Shown: piece by piece, positions 7,054 through 16,453 of the stretch
How positions within the stretch are numbered: the first letter of the stretch is position 1
Layout: every line of letters begins with the position of its first letter
Origin: CAZOKZ01 sp964580585
GTDB taxonomy: Bacteria; Sumerlaeota; Sumerlaeia; SLMS01; JAHLLQ01
Length of the DNA: 64,000 nucleotides
Assembly (NCBI GenBank): GCA_964580585.1
Contig: CAZOKZ010000009.1
Coordinates: 1 to 64,000, forward strand
Direction: 5' to 3'
Notes under the pieces: model-generated
Database searches by the model: none
The model's input: the letters and a program-made list of their open reading frames with translations, nothing else
Told to the model about the DNA's origin: nothing
Position numbers and translations under genes: made by a program

Positions 7054-9087
7054 TCAAGATGGAGGTTTGGGAGCACCCCGGGACATTTTCTTCCACCATT
7101 CTTCGGCCTTTTTTTGTTTGGACGAGTTGGGAATGTTTTCTTTCCAACGTTTCAAGAGTGCTTCGAACTCCAATATCTGTCCCATATCCAAAAGCATCTT
7201 GCCGTAGGTATCGTATAGATCGTCCTGCAACGGGGAAAGTTCCATTGCTGATTCCATGTATTCAATCGCAGCCCTTGGATCTTTTTTAGCTGCTTTTATT
7301 TGAGCCAAATTAATATATGCAACTTCCTGATACGGGGAAATTTCAATGGATTTGAGGAGTTCTTCCTCGGCGCGTTTGAAGTTTCCCATCTGGGCGTAAA
7401 CCAAACCAAGATCGCAGTGAAGAAAACTATAGCCGGGAGTTTTTTTCACCGCGGTTTCCAAGAGTTCGATTTCTTCTTTTTTCTTGCCGAGTGCATCCAG
7501 TGCTTTGGCCGCCCAATAATAATTGTCTGGGTCTTTGTCGTTTTCTTTCAACGCGTTTTGAAAATGCACCAGCGCTTGTTCCGGATTTTCCAAAGATTGT
7601 AAATGAGCAACGCCCAAAAGATTTTCCGTGGAAATGGAATTCACATACCAAGGCGGTATGGGCATCAGAATAGAAGCGAGAAACATACTTGCGCTTGCGC
7701 CGCTGGCCGCCAGAAAACGCGGCCGAAAACGCCGGGTCTTTATCGTTAGTAGTATTCGTGCAATACCATAAGCTGAAAGTATAATAAATATCGGAGCGAG
7801 AGGCATTCGATAACGACTGATAGGGAAGAATAAAATGTTTACCGCTGCGATTGAAAGATAAATCGTCAAAACGATGCCCCAATGGGAAAGTTGAAATCGG
7901 CTTTTGATCAATTCCACAAGTCCAAAAACAGACAGAGCTTGAATGAGTGCAAAATACCAAGGGAATAGCATTAATGTTTTGAGGAGATAGGAGCGATCGA
8001 TGAAATAATGAATATTGTTATCTCGTAATGCTTCGGTATTATTGACAAAATAAGTTCCTTTTTTGAGGAGATTCTTTACAAAAAGAGCGGGGTCGTTCTT
8101 CATAAATTGAAGACCCAGATCGAAAAAATAGTCGTCTCTTTCCGTTGTCAGATTTATATTCTCTTTTTGCGGTTCGCGTTGCAGTTCATACCATCGGGGG
8201 CCGGGCCGAATGGCGACGGTATCAATAAAATTCGGGTTGTTACCCAAGTAAAAATTAATGCCCCCGTTGGCGGATACCAGGCAAAATTCTTTGCTGACAA
8301 CATAGTTTCTGACCGTGAAAGGCGCGATCAAAAGTATAGTGAAAGCGCAGAAAAGTAACATCTGCTTCCAGGGAAACCATCTCATGAGTAACGCTACGGG
8401 AACAAAAAGAAAAACGAATAATTGATAGCTGGGTTTTGCACTAATCAGGCAGCCCATCAAGGCTCCTAAAACAAGTGGAACGATTAGCCTGGTCCTGATT
8501 TTTGATTTATACTTGATGAATAAATAAACAAAAAGAAGAAGCAGGAAAATTTCCAGCGAAGTCGATAACAATTCTGAGTCGGCATAAATTAAATAAGGAT
8601 AAAGACTTGTTGCAATATAACTGCCCCACGCAATGCTTCGTTTTCGAAACAGACGAAGTGCGAGGAAAAATACAAGAACGACGGAACCCGATCCGATGAG
8701 TACATTCAGCATGCGTGCCGTGGTAACATTGTTTCCGAATATCTTCATAAAGAATGAAAGAAGATACGGGTAAAGCGGGGGTTGCATGTAAGGGACGTTG
8801 AATTCCTGATTTTGCAGGAAATCGGTTTGGATGGAAAGCGCCGTTGAATAATGAATGCTTTCGTCGATTACAGGATGTTGAAAAAACGGCGTATTGTGAA
8901 TTTCAAACAAATAGACGAGACGGATCAGTAGTGGAAATATGAAAAGGAGTAAAACGAATACGGCGCGACGTCCGTAGGAAGGTTCACTTAATTCCACTTT
9001 GCGCGACTGGCTGCGTTTGCGAATCCGGTCGAGACTGGCAGAGGGGGTGTTTTCTTCCTGGCTGTTCTTTTGAGAGAGTTCGGTCAT
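7054..9087 (-). CDS. GT39-type membrane glycosyltransferase with C-terminal TPR domain
   Basis: About 677 residues. After a short cytoplasmic tail the protein has roughly 10-11 membrane segments. The first periplasmic loop carries VIDESIHY, placed like the catalytic acidic residue of GT39/ArnT/PMT enzymes, which use polyprenyl-phosphate sugars. The last 200 residues form TPR-like helices (PEQALVHFQNALKEN, NFKRAEEELLKSIEISP, DPRAAIEYMESAMEL) expected on the periplasmic side. The start is set at the Met of MTELSQ; an upstream in-frame start at 9189 would add 34 unlikely residues. The gene is clearly AT-richer than its neighbours. Acceptor unknown. Confidence 0.8.
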   Translation of the reverse strand: MTELSQKNSQEENTPSASLDRIRKRSQSRKVELSEPSYGRRAVFVLLLFIFPLLIRLVYLFEIHNTPFFQHPVIDESIHYSTALSIQTDFLQNQEFNVPYMQPPLYPYLLSFFMKIFGNNVTTARMLNVLIGSGSVVLVFFLALRLFRKRSIAWGSYIATSLYPYLIYADSELLSTSLEIFLLLLFVYLFIKYKSKIRTRLIVPLVLGALMGCLISAKPSYQLFVFLFVPVALLMRWFPWKQMLLFCAFTILLIAPFTVRNYVVSKEFCLVSANGGINFYLGNNPNFIDTVAIRPGPRWYELQREPQKENINLTTERDDYFFDLGLQFMKNDPALFVKNLLKKGTYFVNNTEALRDNNIHYFIDRSYLLKTLMLFPWYFALIQALSVFGLVELIKSRFQLSHWGIVLTIYLSIAAVNILFFPISRYRMPLAPIFIILSAYGIARILLTIKTRRFRPRFLAASGASASMFLASILMPIPPWYVNSISTENLLGVAHLQSLENPEQALVHFQNALKENDKDPDNYYWAAKALDALGKKKEEIELLETAVKKTPGYSFLHCDLGLVYAQMGNFKRAEEELLKSIEISPYQEVAYINLAQIKAAKKDPRAAIEYMESAMELSPLQDDLYDTYGKMLLDMGQILEFEALLKRWKENIPNSSKQKKAEEWWKKMSRGAPKPPS

Positions 9088-9259
9088 GGTGATTGAAGAG
9101 GCGCTACCGTAAAAAGCAGTTGGAGTTTGGATAAAATTCAAACCTTTACTTAAAGTATCCTTATATTTCCAGTTTATCGTACGTCTCAAGCCAAAAATGT
9201 GGACACAAGGAGCGGATTAAGAACTCATTTGTTGAAACACCTTGATCGTCTGAATGGCT

Positions 9260-9287
9260 TTGGTGTTCCCTGTGTTATGGGTATGAT
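9260..9287 (+). promoter_or_regulatory. Candidate promoter for sppA
   Basis: TTGGTG (9260-9265) and TATGAT (9282-9287) with a 16-nt spacer, 46 nt before the sppA start. Pattern match only. Confidence 0.35.
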
Positions 9288-9333
9288 TGGATGACAGGCC
9301 TGAAATGAATGAATCGAGATATGAGGCGATATA

Positions 9334-11160
9334 ATGAAACCGAATCGTTCGACGATTGCTCGAATTATCTTCACGTTGAGCATTTTAATGATGACCTCCG
9401 TCATGTGGGCTCAGGATTCCGCGCCCGCAGCCGAGGACGCCGCCGCGATTCCACGCAAGGTGCCTGTGTTTGTGCTCGAAGGCCCGATGGTCGAGATGAA
9501 AGACCCCTTGGCGATGTTTGGTCCCCAGCCGTTGTTGCTTCGCGACCTGACACGGCGGATCGATTTAGCGGCAAAGGACACAACCGTTGGCGGTATTGTC
9601 ATTCGCATGGCGCGCCCGCAGATGGGTCTCGCACAAGCGACGGAATTACGCCAAAACTTGGTTGAATTTCGCCAGACGGGCAAGCCGGTGGTGGTGTTGA
9701 TGGACATGGGGGGATTGTCGGACTACGTGGTGGCATCGTCAGCCGACCGTGTGGTGATGACGCCGGTCGGTGGGTTGACGATTTACGGATTATCGGCGCG
9801 ATTGTATTTTTTCAAAGACCTGCTCGCGAAACTTGGTATGGAAGCGCAAGCCGTTCACACGGGAAAATTCAAAACCGCGTTCGAACCCTTTACGCATTCG
9901 GAAATGACCGAAGGAACGCGCATTCAAATCGATGCGATTTTGGACGATTATGAATCGTATATTATCGAAAGCGTCGCCAAAAGTCGCGGCATGGAACCTG
10001 ACGTGGCGCGCACGGCGCTCTGGGGCGGTCCTTATTCGAGCGAAGGCGCGCTCGAAGCGGGATTGATCACCGATATTGCGTACTTCGACGAGTTCATGGA
10101 CGACTTTGCCACGGAAAATAATTTCGAGTATGTGATGAAGTACAAAGAGTCCAAGGCCGCTCAACCCGAACCGCCGAATTTGTTCACACTCTTTAGTGGT
10201 ATGGGCGCGGCAAAGTCCAAACGTCGCGGCAGTGGCAATGAACAAATCGCCGTGCTCTACGCCGTCGGTCCGATTATCGACGGGCGTAAAGACAAAGACC
10301 CGTTTGCCTCGCAAATGGTGATCGCGAGCGAAGATTTCATCGAACAAATCGACGAAGCGCTCGAAGAGGCGCCAACGCGGGCGCTTGTTCTGCGCGTCGA
10401 TAGCCCCGGCGGCAGCGCGGTGGCGAGCGACCGTATCTGGCGTCGGCTCGAACAAGTGCGCGACGACGGAATCCCAGTCGTTGTCAGCATGGGGAATGTG
10501 GCCGCGTCGGGTGGTTATTATATTTCCGCCGTGGCGAATAAAATCGTGGCCGAGCCGACGACCATTACCGGCAGCATCGGCGTGATCGGTGGGCGAGTGG
10601 CGTTGGGGGGCACGTACGAAAAAATCGGCGTGAATAAACAAACGATCAGCCGTGGTCCGCACGCGGGGTTGGTCGATGAGACACGCCCGTGGAACGAAGA
10701 AGAAACCGCCATCGTCGAAGGGTTGCTTGAAGAAGTTTACGTCGCGTTCACCAGCAAGGTCGCCGATGGTCGCCGCATGCCGCGCGACAAAGTTTTAGAA
10801 ATTGCCGAAGGCCGCGTGTGGACGGGCGCGGCGGCAAAGGAAATTGGTTTGGTGGACGAACTCGGTTCGCTCGACGATGCGATTGGCGTGGCGCGGTCGT
10901 TGGCCGATGCGCCGAACGCGGAGATTAATTATTATCCCAAAGAATTGACGTTTTTCGAACTGTTCGAGAAAGTTCTCGCGGGCGAAGTCGTCGCCCCGCC
11001 CATCGGCGTGCAATCGGCACCGGGAGCGGAGTTGCTGATGCTGGGGACGGAGCAACTGATCCCCGCCGCGCAATGCGAAACGCTGTGGACCGTGCTGCAA
11101 ATGATGAAACCGGAACCGGGCGTTTTTATGATGCACCCGATGATGTTTGAAATTGAATAA
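9334..11160 (+). CDS. sppA: Signal peptide peptidase SppA, long (67K) type
   Basis: SppA degrades cleaved signal peptides in the membrane. The 608-residue protein starts with a signal/anchor segment (residues about 8-26) and has tandem S49 domains like E. coli SppA. The N-terminal domain carries the general-base Lys in HTGKFKTAFEPF. The C-terminal domain carries the nucleophile Ser in GNVAASGGYYIS, after DSPGGSA and before the TGSIGVIGG segment. Length matches the long form. The last 60 residues (after position 540) are a non-conserved tail. A plausible promoter lies upstream. Identification is secure. Confidence 0.93.
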   Translation: MKPNRSTIARIIFTLSILMMTSVMWAQDSAPAAEDAAAIPRKVPVFVLEGPMVEMKDPLAMFGPQPLLLRDLTRRIDLAAKDTTVGGIVIRMARPQMGLAQATELRQNLVEFRQTGKPVVVLMDMGGLSDYVVASSADRVVMTPVGGLTIYGLSARLYFFKDLLAKLGMEAQAVHTGKFKTAFEPFTHSEMTEGTRIQIDAILDDYESYIIESVAKSRGMEPDVARTALWGGPYSSEGALEAGLITDIAYFDEFMDDFATENNFEYVMKYKESKAAQPEPPNLFTLFSGMGAAKSKRRGSGNEQIAVLYAVGPIIDGRKDKDPFASQMVIASEDFIEQIDEALEEAPTRALVLRVDSPGGSAVASDRIWRRLEQVRDDGIPVVVSMGNVAASGGYYISAVANKIVAEPTTITGSIGVIGGRVALGGTYEKIGVNKQTISRGPHAGLVDETRPWNEEETAIVEGLLEEVYVAFTSKVADGRRMPRDKVLEIAEGRVWTGAAAKEIGLVDELGSLDDAIGVARSLADAPNAEINYYPKELTFFELFEKVLAGEVVAPPIGVQSAPGAELLMLGTEQLIPAAQCETLWTVLQMMKPEPGVFMMHPMMFEIE

Positions 11161-11215
11161 AATGAAATCCGATTCGTAAGGTGACCGGGAGGAAAATTAT
11201 ATTGGAGCTATGTGA

Positions 11216-11932
11216 ATGAATCGGAAAAAGAAACGATTATTAATCTATGGCATTTTACTTGTTTTTGTGACGGTTTCAATACTGGCTATTGATTGGTTCT
11301 TTTTCAATATTAAAGTAGAATCGCTTCGATACGCTTTGGAAGATGAAGATGTTATTGCCTCAAAAATATACGAGATGAATTCCGAAGCCAAATTTTCGAT
11401 ACTGGGCCAAATACAATATAGGAATCCGCCGGAGTGGGCAATTAGTGATGATTATCTAAAATACATCATGGCTCAAATATTACTTGGGAAACAGGTGGAG
11501 CATTCAGAATTGATCCGGGGATATAAAAATAGTTATAGTTGGAACAGTCGTGCCTATTACTTGGTGGTAATGGCTTTTCAAGCAGAAGGAAATGACGAGC
11601 AGGAAAAAATCGTAAGCGATTTTATCATTCAGAAGATCGAAAATCCCGAACCTTATGAACTTTACGCTGACCCACCGTTTCAGTTTATCTTTCTTTTTCA
11701 GCAATGGCAAACCCTGCCCCTTTTTTTGAGAAAGGTTTTGGAAGAGCATGAGACAGCAATTCAAGATCGTATTCAGCGTGGTCCGGAGATTAGTGCCGAG
11801 TTAGAAGAAAAATACAGCGAAAAAGAATTACAATCACCTGAATGGCGCCAAAGGAATCAACAACTAGAAGAATTAGACAAACAGATTGAAGAGTTGATGC
11901 TCGATATTAAGAAAGCATCGAATGGTTCATAG
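11216..11932 (+). CDS. AT-rich single-pass membrane protein, unknown
   Basis: 238 residues. Residues 1-6 are Lys/Arg-rich and 8-30 form one hydrophobic segment (LLIYGILLVFVTVSILAIDW), so the bulk should be periplasmic or extracellular. The rest is helical, with a Glu/Gln/Lys-rich coiled coil at the end (about 195-235). No known family recognised. Base composition is much more AT-rich than flanking sppA and manA, which suggests recent acquisition or weak selection. It follows sppA by 55 nt on the same strand. Real gene status is supported by the long open frame in low-GC sequence and the membrane topology signal. Confidence 0.6.
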   Translation: MNRKKKRLLIYGILLVFVTVSILAIDWFFFNIKVESLRYALEDEDVIASKIYEMNSEAKFSILGQIQYRNPPEWAISDDYLKYIMAQILLGKQVEHSELIRGYKNSYSWNSRAYYLVVMAFQAEGNDEQEKIVSDFIIQKIENPEPYELYADPPFQFIFLFQQWQTLPLFLRKVLEEHETAIQDRIQRGPEISAELEEKYSEKELQSPEWRQRNQQLEELDKQIEELMLDIKKASNGS

Positions 11933-11979
11933 AACCAAATGCGAGATGATATTATTCTGTGATGATATATTAATTAATT

Positions 11980-12990
11980 TCACAACTCCCGACTTTCAAC
12001 CAACAACACCCTAAGCGCCTGGTCGCCCGTTGCCGTCAGCGTCCCTTTGCCTTCGCAGATTGCGGGCAGGAACGCGGTCGAGGCAGTCGGTAATTCTACG
12101 GCTCCGTCCCTCGATGCGAGTTGCGCGATTCCGTGCAGCACCACGACGACCACGCCGGACGTGGCAAGATCGCCGGGTAACGCGCGCGATTCGCCCGGGG
12201 GTACGTCGTAGGCGCGCACGCGGAAATACGGATTGTCGGTCAACACATGCGGCGCGTCGAGCGTTCCCGTTGCGGGGACGGAGACCGGCCCGCCTTCGGC
12301 GTCGTGACCCCAGTCGATGACTTCGAGCGAACGCTCGACGTGCAGTTCGCGCGCGGGTTGACGCTTCCAATCCCAAAGGCGGTATGTCGTATCGCTCGAC
12401 TTTTGAATTTCGCAGATCAACGTGCCCTTCAAAATCGCGTGAATCGTCCCGGCGGAAACGAAGAGAAACGAATCGGGCGCAAGCGGATGGCGCGCCACCA
12501 TGGATTCGATGCTGCCGTCAGCGGCGCCTCGCCGCAAATCGTCGGCGTTGTAACCGTTCTGGATGCCCCAAATGACTTCGGTGTCAGGCGCGCAATCGAT
12601 CACGTACCAGCATTCGGTCTTGCCGTGCTCCTGGCCGAGACGTTGCTGCGCGTATTCGTCGTCGGGATGGACCTGGATGGAGAGGTCCTCGGCGGCGTCG
12701 ATGATTTTGATCAGCAACGGGTAATGATGCGGCGCGGTGTCGTGCCCGATCATCTCGCGCGGATGACGGCGCAGCAGATCGCCGAACTCCACACCGTCGA
12801 ACGGACCGCCCGCGATGCGGGATTTGCCGTTGGGATGGTCGGAGAGCTCCCACGATTCGCCGACCTGATCGTCCTGGGGGATGGGCTTGCCAAACCGGTC
12901 GCGCAGCAAATGCCCGCCCCATGGCCGGACGGCGAAATCCGGTGCCATGAGCAAAGGAGCGGCGGGAAATGGCGTGGTGCTGAGCGACAT
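11980..12990 (-). CDS. manA: Class I mannose-6-phosphate isomerase
   Basis: Interconverts mannose-6-phosphate and fructose-6-phosphate, feeding GDP-mannose for polysaccharides. The 336-residue cupin protein shows PWGG near the N-terminus, the zinc-site motif QVHPDDEYA with its His, the Glu of KTECWYVI, and GTIHAI with a further zinc-binding His. The start is the ATG of MSLST; the frame could begin five codons earlier at a TTG without a better ribosome site. It probably serves the polysaccharide genes at 15-18 kb. Two copies of the GGGACGGAG motif (12102-12110, 12275-12283) lie inside it in opposite orientations. Confidence 0.92.
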   Translation of the reverse strand: MSLSTTPFPAAPLLMAPDFAVRPWGGHLLRDRFGKPIPQDDQVGESWELSDHPNGKSRIAGGPFDGVEFGDLLRRHPREMIGHDTAPHHYPLLIKIIDAAEDLSIQVHPDDEYAQQRLGQEHGKTECWYVIDCAPDTEVIWGIQNGYNADDLRRGAADGSIESMVARHPLAPDSFLFVSAGTIHAILKGTLICEIQKSSDTTYRLWDWKRQPARELHVERSLEVIDWGHDAEGGPVSVPATGTLDAPHVLTDNPYFRVRAYDVPPGESRALPGDLATSGVVVVVLHGIAQLASRDGAVELPTASTAFLPAICEGKGTLTATGDQALRVLLVESREL

Positions 12991-13184
12991 GCAGTCGAAA
13001 TCCAAGGGCGATCATCAAAATTCTGAAATTTGGACCGCCATTGCTACCCCATGGCCCCCGGCGGGCAACGAGTTTCTTTCGCGGACGGCGATTGAAATTG
13101 CGGGTGGGGGTTGCGTTTCGCTGGTTGGACTGAGATAAATATATGGGAATTGGTTTACAATCTTCCGTCTGATTGACTAGTCAA

Positions 13185-14147
13185 ATGACTCAACCAAGAA
13201 AGCATCACTATCTCCCTCAATTCTATCTCCGAGGGTTTTCCGATAACGGGAAACAGATTTACCGGATCGAAAAGCCAGAAGGCTGTGGACATTTGTGTTC
13301 GATCAAAGATTCAGCGGCAATAAGAGATTTTTATGTACTTGATCATCAACAGGCTGAAGATTCTCAAGCTTTTGAAAAACAACTAGCCGATATTGAAGGA
13401 TCGCTCTCCGTGGCGATTGATCAAGTTGTAGAATTCGGGATTATTAATAATGAACTACACAGTAGGCTTATTGATTTTGTCTCTCTTATGCGATTTCGAG
13501 TACCTGCTTATAAGTTGATCATAGAAAAGGAACTTGAGTGGATGGTGAAATCTTCTGGAAGAATTCTTGAGCGCAATGGCAAGCTGCCAATTCTTCCAAA
13601 AGATATAGGCAATCTCTTTGAGCAAAACAAGGTATCGGTATCTATTTCCAATTGGAAATGCTTAGAAATGATGTGCCACGATGCAGCTGATCCACAATTT
13701 CTTGGCATGTTAGAGGCGATGACGCCGTCGATTCTACGCGTACCTCAAGATAGGATTCTGTTAACAAGTGATCAACCGGTTGCTGTTTACAATCCTGATG
13801 CTGACCCATCGACTCTTGATGGACTTGGTATTATCCATCCAAAATCGCAAATTTCTATCCCGTTGTCGCGCTCTGTGTTGCTCCTACTAACCTGGGATAA
13901 ATCAGCATCTCGTGAAAGGTTAATGAATTTATCCGAAATCGATGAATTCAATAGGCGAACCGTAATTATGGCTGATTCATATATTTTTGCAACGAAGAAG
14001 TCTGAATGGGCGTTGAGGACTGTCGATCAATACGCCCATCATCGCGCAGGTCTTGATTTCAGTGAAATTGACACGGGGGATAGGATTTTCAATTTTTCAA
14101 TTGATCGACCTGTAATGCCTGAAAACAAATATAATAAAGTCGGTTAA
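13185..14147 (+). CDS. DUF4238 domain protein
   Basis: 320 residues; the N-terminus RKHHYLPQFYLRGFSDNG is the hallmark of DUF4238, a family of unknown function found scattered in bacteria and often in accessory regions. It also has a conserved segment around LLTSDQPVAVYNPDAD typical of the C-terminal half of the family. No signal peptide, so cytoplasmic. The gene is AT-rich and stands between GC-richer manA and queA, and ends 10 nt from the convergent queA, both consistent with insertion by transfer. The ATG at 13185 is preferred over a TTG 12 nt upstream. Function unknown. Confidence 0.75.
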   Translation: MTQPRKHHYLPQFYLRGFSDNGKQIYRIEKPEGCGHLCSIKDSAAIRDFYVLDHQQAEDSQAFEKQLADIEGSLSVAIDQVVEFGIINNELHSRLIDFVSLMRFRVPAYKLIIEKELEWMVKSSGRILERNGKLPILPKDIGNLFEQNKVSVSISNWKCLEMMCHDAADPQFLGMLEAMTPSILRVPQDRILLTSDQPVAVYNPDADPSTLDGLGIIHPKSQISIPLSRSVLLLLTWDKSASRERLMNLSEIDEFNRRTVIMADSYIFATKKSEWALRTVDQYAHHRAGLDFSEIDTGDRIFNFSIDRPVMPENKYNKVG

Positions 14148-14157
14148 TAATACCAAA

Positions 14158-15285
14158 TCACCTCGTCCTCCACACCAGCATCGCATCGCCGTACGAATAG
14201 AAACGATACCGTTCGGCGATGGCTTGGGCGTAGAGATCGAGCAGGCGCGGGCGGCCCGTGAGCGCGGAGACGAGGCAGAGCAGCGTGGAGCGTGGCAGGT
14301 GGAAGTTGGTGATCAGGCCGTCGATGAGCTTGAATTTATAGCCCGGCACGATGAGCAGCGTGCTCTCGCCCGCGCCGGGTTCGAGCACTCCCGGCGCCGT
14401 GGCGGCGGTTTCGAGTGTCCGCACCGACGTGGTGCCGACGGCAACAACGCGACGGCCTTCGGATTTGGCGCGCGTGATGGCTAAGGCGGTCGCTGGCGCG
14501 ATTTCGTAATACTCCGAGTGCATCGCGTGGTCGGTAACGCGGTCGGCGGTGATGGGCTGGAACGTGCCTGCTCCAACGTGCAACGTCACGCGTACGTGCT
14601 CGATGCCGTCGCGCGCAAGGGCGTCGAGCAGGCCCTCGGTGAAGTGCAACCCGGCAGTCGGCGCGGCGACCGAGCCGTCGTGACGCGCGTAAACGGTCTG
14701 GTAACGCGTGCGGTCTTCCTCGCGAGAAAGACGTTCGCCGCGCCGAGCCAGAATGTACGGTGGCAGTGGCATGTTGCCGTGGCGGTCGAGCGCGTCGTGC
14801 AGCGATTCGTGGCATTCGAACCGGATCAAGCGCTCACCACCGCCGAGGTCGTCTTCGACTTCGCCCGCGAAGTCTTCGGCGAACGCGATGCGGCAACCCG
14901 GGCGGATGCGTTTGCCGGGTCGCACCATGGCTTTCCAGCGCGGTTGGCCGTTTTCGGCAGGTGCGGCGGGGGAGAGCAGCAGGACTTCGCATTGCCCGCC
15001 GCCGGGTTCGCGCCGCCCAAAGAGCCGGGCAGGAATCACACGGCTGTCGTTGACCACGAGCAGATCGCCCGGGCGGAGAAACTGGCGCAAATCTTGAAAT
15101 CGAGCATGGACGGGCGGCGCTCCGGGTTTGGCCGGAACCGCCATCAGGCGCGACTCGGCGCGGTTGGGGCACGGCGCGTCGGCGATCAATTCTTCGGGCA
15201 GATGATAATCGTACGCATCGGCGCATAAATCGACGTCGTCCGGCAAATGCCCTGGGGTCAACGGTTTGTCTTGCATTTCAGCCAT
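14158..15285 (-). CDS. queA: S-adenosylmethionine:tRNA ribosyltransferase-isomerase
   Basis: QueA transfers the ribosyl part of SAM to preQ1 in tRNA, making epoxyqueuosine. Recognised by DYHLPEELIADAPCPNR, DLLVVNDSRVIPARLFG, the SVAAPTAGLHF segment, LHVGAGTFQPI, the HSEYYEI segment and VGTTSVRTLE, plus LITNFHLPRSTLL. The C-terminus YRFYSYGDAML is typical. The start is uncertain: ATG codons exist at 15309, 15285 and 15276. The first would overlap the start codon of the divergent glycosyltransferase gene; the second has AGGAAG about 14 nt upstream. Family identity is secure. Confidence 0.94.
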   Translation of the reverse strand: MAEMQDKPLTPGHLPDDVDLCADAYDYHLPEELIADAPCPNRAESRLMAVPAKPGAPPVHARFQDLRQFLRPGDLLVVNDSRVIPARLFGRREPGGGQCEVLLLSPAAPAENGQPRWKAMVRPGKRIRPGCRIAFAEDFAGEVEDDLGGGERLIRFECHESLHDALDRHGNMPLPPYILARRGERLSREEDRTRYQTVYARHDGSVAAPTAGLHFTEGLLDALARDGIEHVRVTLHVGAGTFQPITADRVTDHAMHSEYYEIAPATALAITRAKSEGRRVVAVGTTSVRTLETAATAPGVLEPGAGESTLLIVPGYKFKLIDGLITNFHLPRSTLLCLVSALTGRPRLLDLYAQAIAERYRFYSYGDAMLVWRTR

Positions 15286-15307
15286 CGGGGGACGTCTTAC
15301 TTCCTGC

Positions 15308-16453
15308 ATGAGTCATTGGAAATTCATCGAACGATTGCACGAAGCCACGGCTGGCCGCCGGGTGGCGCTGGTCCATGACTGGCTCAACGGGATGCGCGGG
15401 GGCGAGAAGGTTTTCGAGCAATTGTGTTTCCTTTTTCCCCGGGCGGACGTTTTTACGCTCTTCTATGAGCCGAAACGCGTTAGTCCGACGATCCGCGCGA
15501 TGCGGGTTAACGAATCGCGCTGGGCGAGGCAATTTCCTCTCACACGGCGGCATTATCGCAAGCTGCTTCCGCTGCTGCCGCGCATGGTGGCGGATTTTCC
15601 GACGGCGAAGTACGACTTGGTGATTTCGACGAGTCATTGTGTGGCGAAGGGTACGCCACCTCCGCGTCGGGGGGTGAATCTTGGGTATGTTTTCACGCCG
15701 ATGCGTTACGTGTGGGACCGGTTCGAGGACTATCTGGGCGGGGGGGCGATGCAAGACGCGGCGCTTTGGATGGCGCGGCGTCCGCTTCAGCGTTGGGACC
15801 GGCGTTCTTCGGAGGAAATTGATTCGATGGTGGCCGATTCGCGCTACATCGCGGGTAAAATCCACCGCGATTGGGGTCGTGTGGCCGGGGTGATTTACCC
15901 GCCGGTGGAGTTGGAGTTCTTTACGCCCGGTCCGCGCGAGGAGGGCGACGATTACTTCCTGGTCGTGTCGGCGTTGGTGCCGTATAAACGCGTCGATCGC
16001 GCAATCGAGGCTGCTCGAATTGCGGGAAAACGTCTCGTAGTGATCGGCGATGGGCCCGAACGGCGGAGGTTACAGGAGCAGGCAGGTCGCCACATCGAGT
16101 TTCGCGGTTGGGTGAAATCGGACGCCCTGCGCGAGGCATACCGGCGTTGTCAGGCGCTTCTTTACCCCGGCGTCGAGGACTTTGGCATCACGGCGCTCGA
16201 AGCCCAGGCGTGCGGTCGGCCGGTTCTTGCCTTGCGCGAGGGCGGCGCTCGCGAGACAATCATCGAAGGAATCAGTGGCGATTTTTTTGACGACCCCACA
16301 GCCGAGAGTTTGGCCGGTATGTTGACGAATTTCAATCCTATGCGCTATACTATCAGCGAGATACGCGCTCAGGCCGAGTGTTTTTCGCCCGAGCAGTTTC
16401 GTGGAGAGGTGGCGAAATGGGTGTTGGCAGAGGGGAGCCGCCGATGCTGGTGA
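15308..16453 (+). CDS. GT4-type glycosyltransferase
   Basis: About 381 residues, GT-B fold. The C-terminal half shows the donor-binding pattern of family GT4: VVSALVPYKRVDRAIEAA, VVIGDGPERRRL, and the EX7E-like PGVEDFGITALEAQACG followed by a G-rich loop. The N-terminal half contains VHDWLNGMRGGEKVFE, typical of acceptor domains that begin with a Gly-rich loop. It is the first gene of a polysaccharide cluster and overlaps the next gene by 10 nt. The protein probably adds a sugar, mannose being a common donor in this subfamily, to a lipid-linked intermediate; donor and acceptor are inferred. Confidence 0.87.
   Translation: MSHWKFIERLHEATAGRRVALVHDWLNGMRGGEKVFEQLCFLFPRADVFTLFYEPKRVSPTIRAMRVNESRWARQFPLTRRHYRKLLPLLPRMVADFPTAKYDLVISTSHCVAKGTPPPRRGVNLGYVFTPMRYVWDRFEDYLGGGAMQDAALWMARRPLQRWDRRSSEEIDSMVADSRYIAGKIHRDWGRVAGVIYPPVELEFFTPGPREEGDDYFLVVSALVPYKRVDRAIEAARIAGKRLVVIGDGPERRRLQEQAGRHIEFRGWVKSDALREAYRRCQALLYPGVEDFGITALEAQACGRPVLALREGGARETIIEGISGDFFDDPTAESLAGMLTNFNPMRYTISEIRAQAECFSPEQFRGEVAKWVLAEGSRRCW

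Noticed and set aside
9790..10662. 290-codon minus-strand frame inside sppA
   Set aside because: Antisense of well-conserved SppA catalytic domains; Arg/His-rich without family features.
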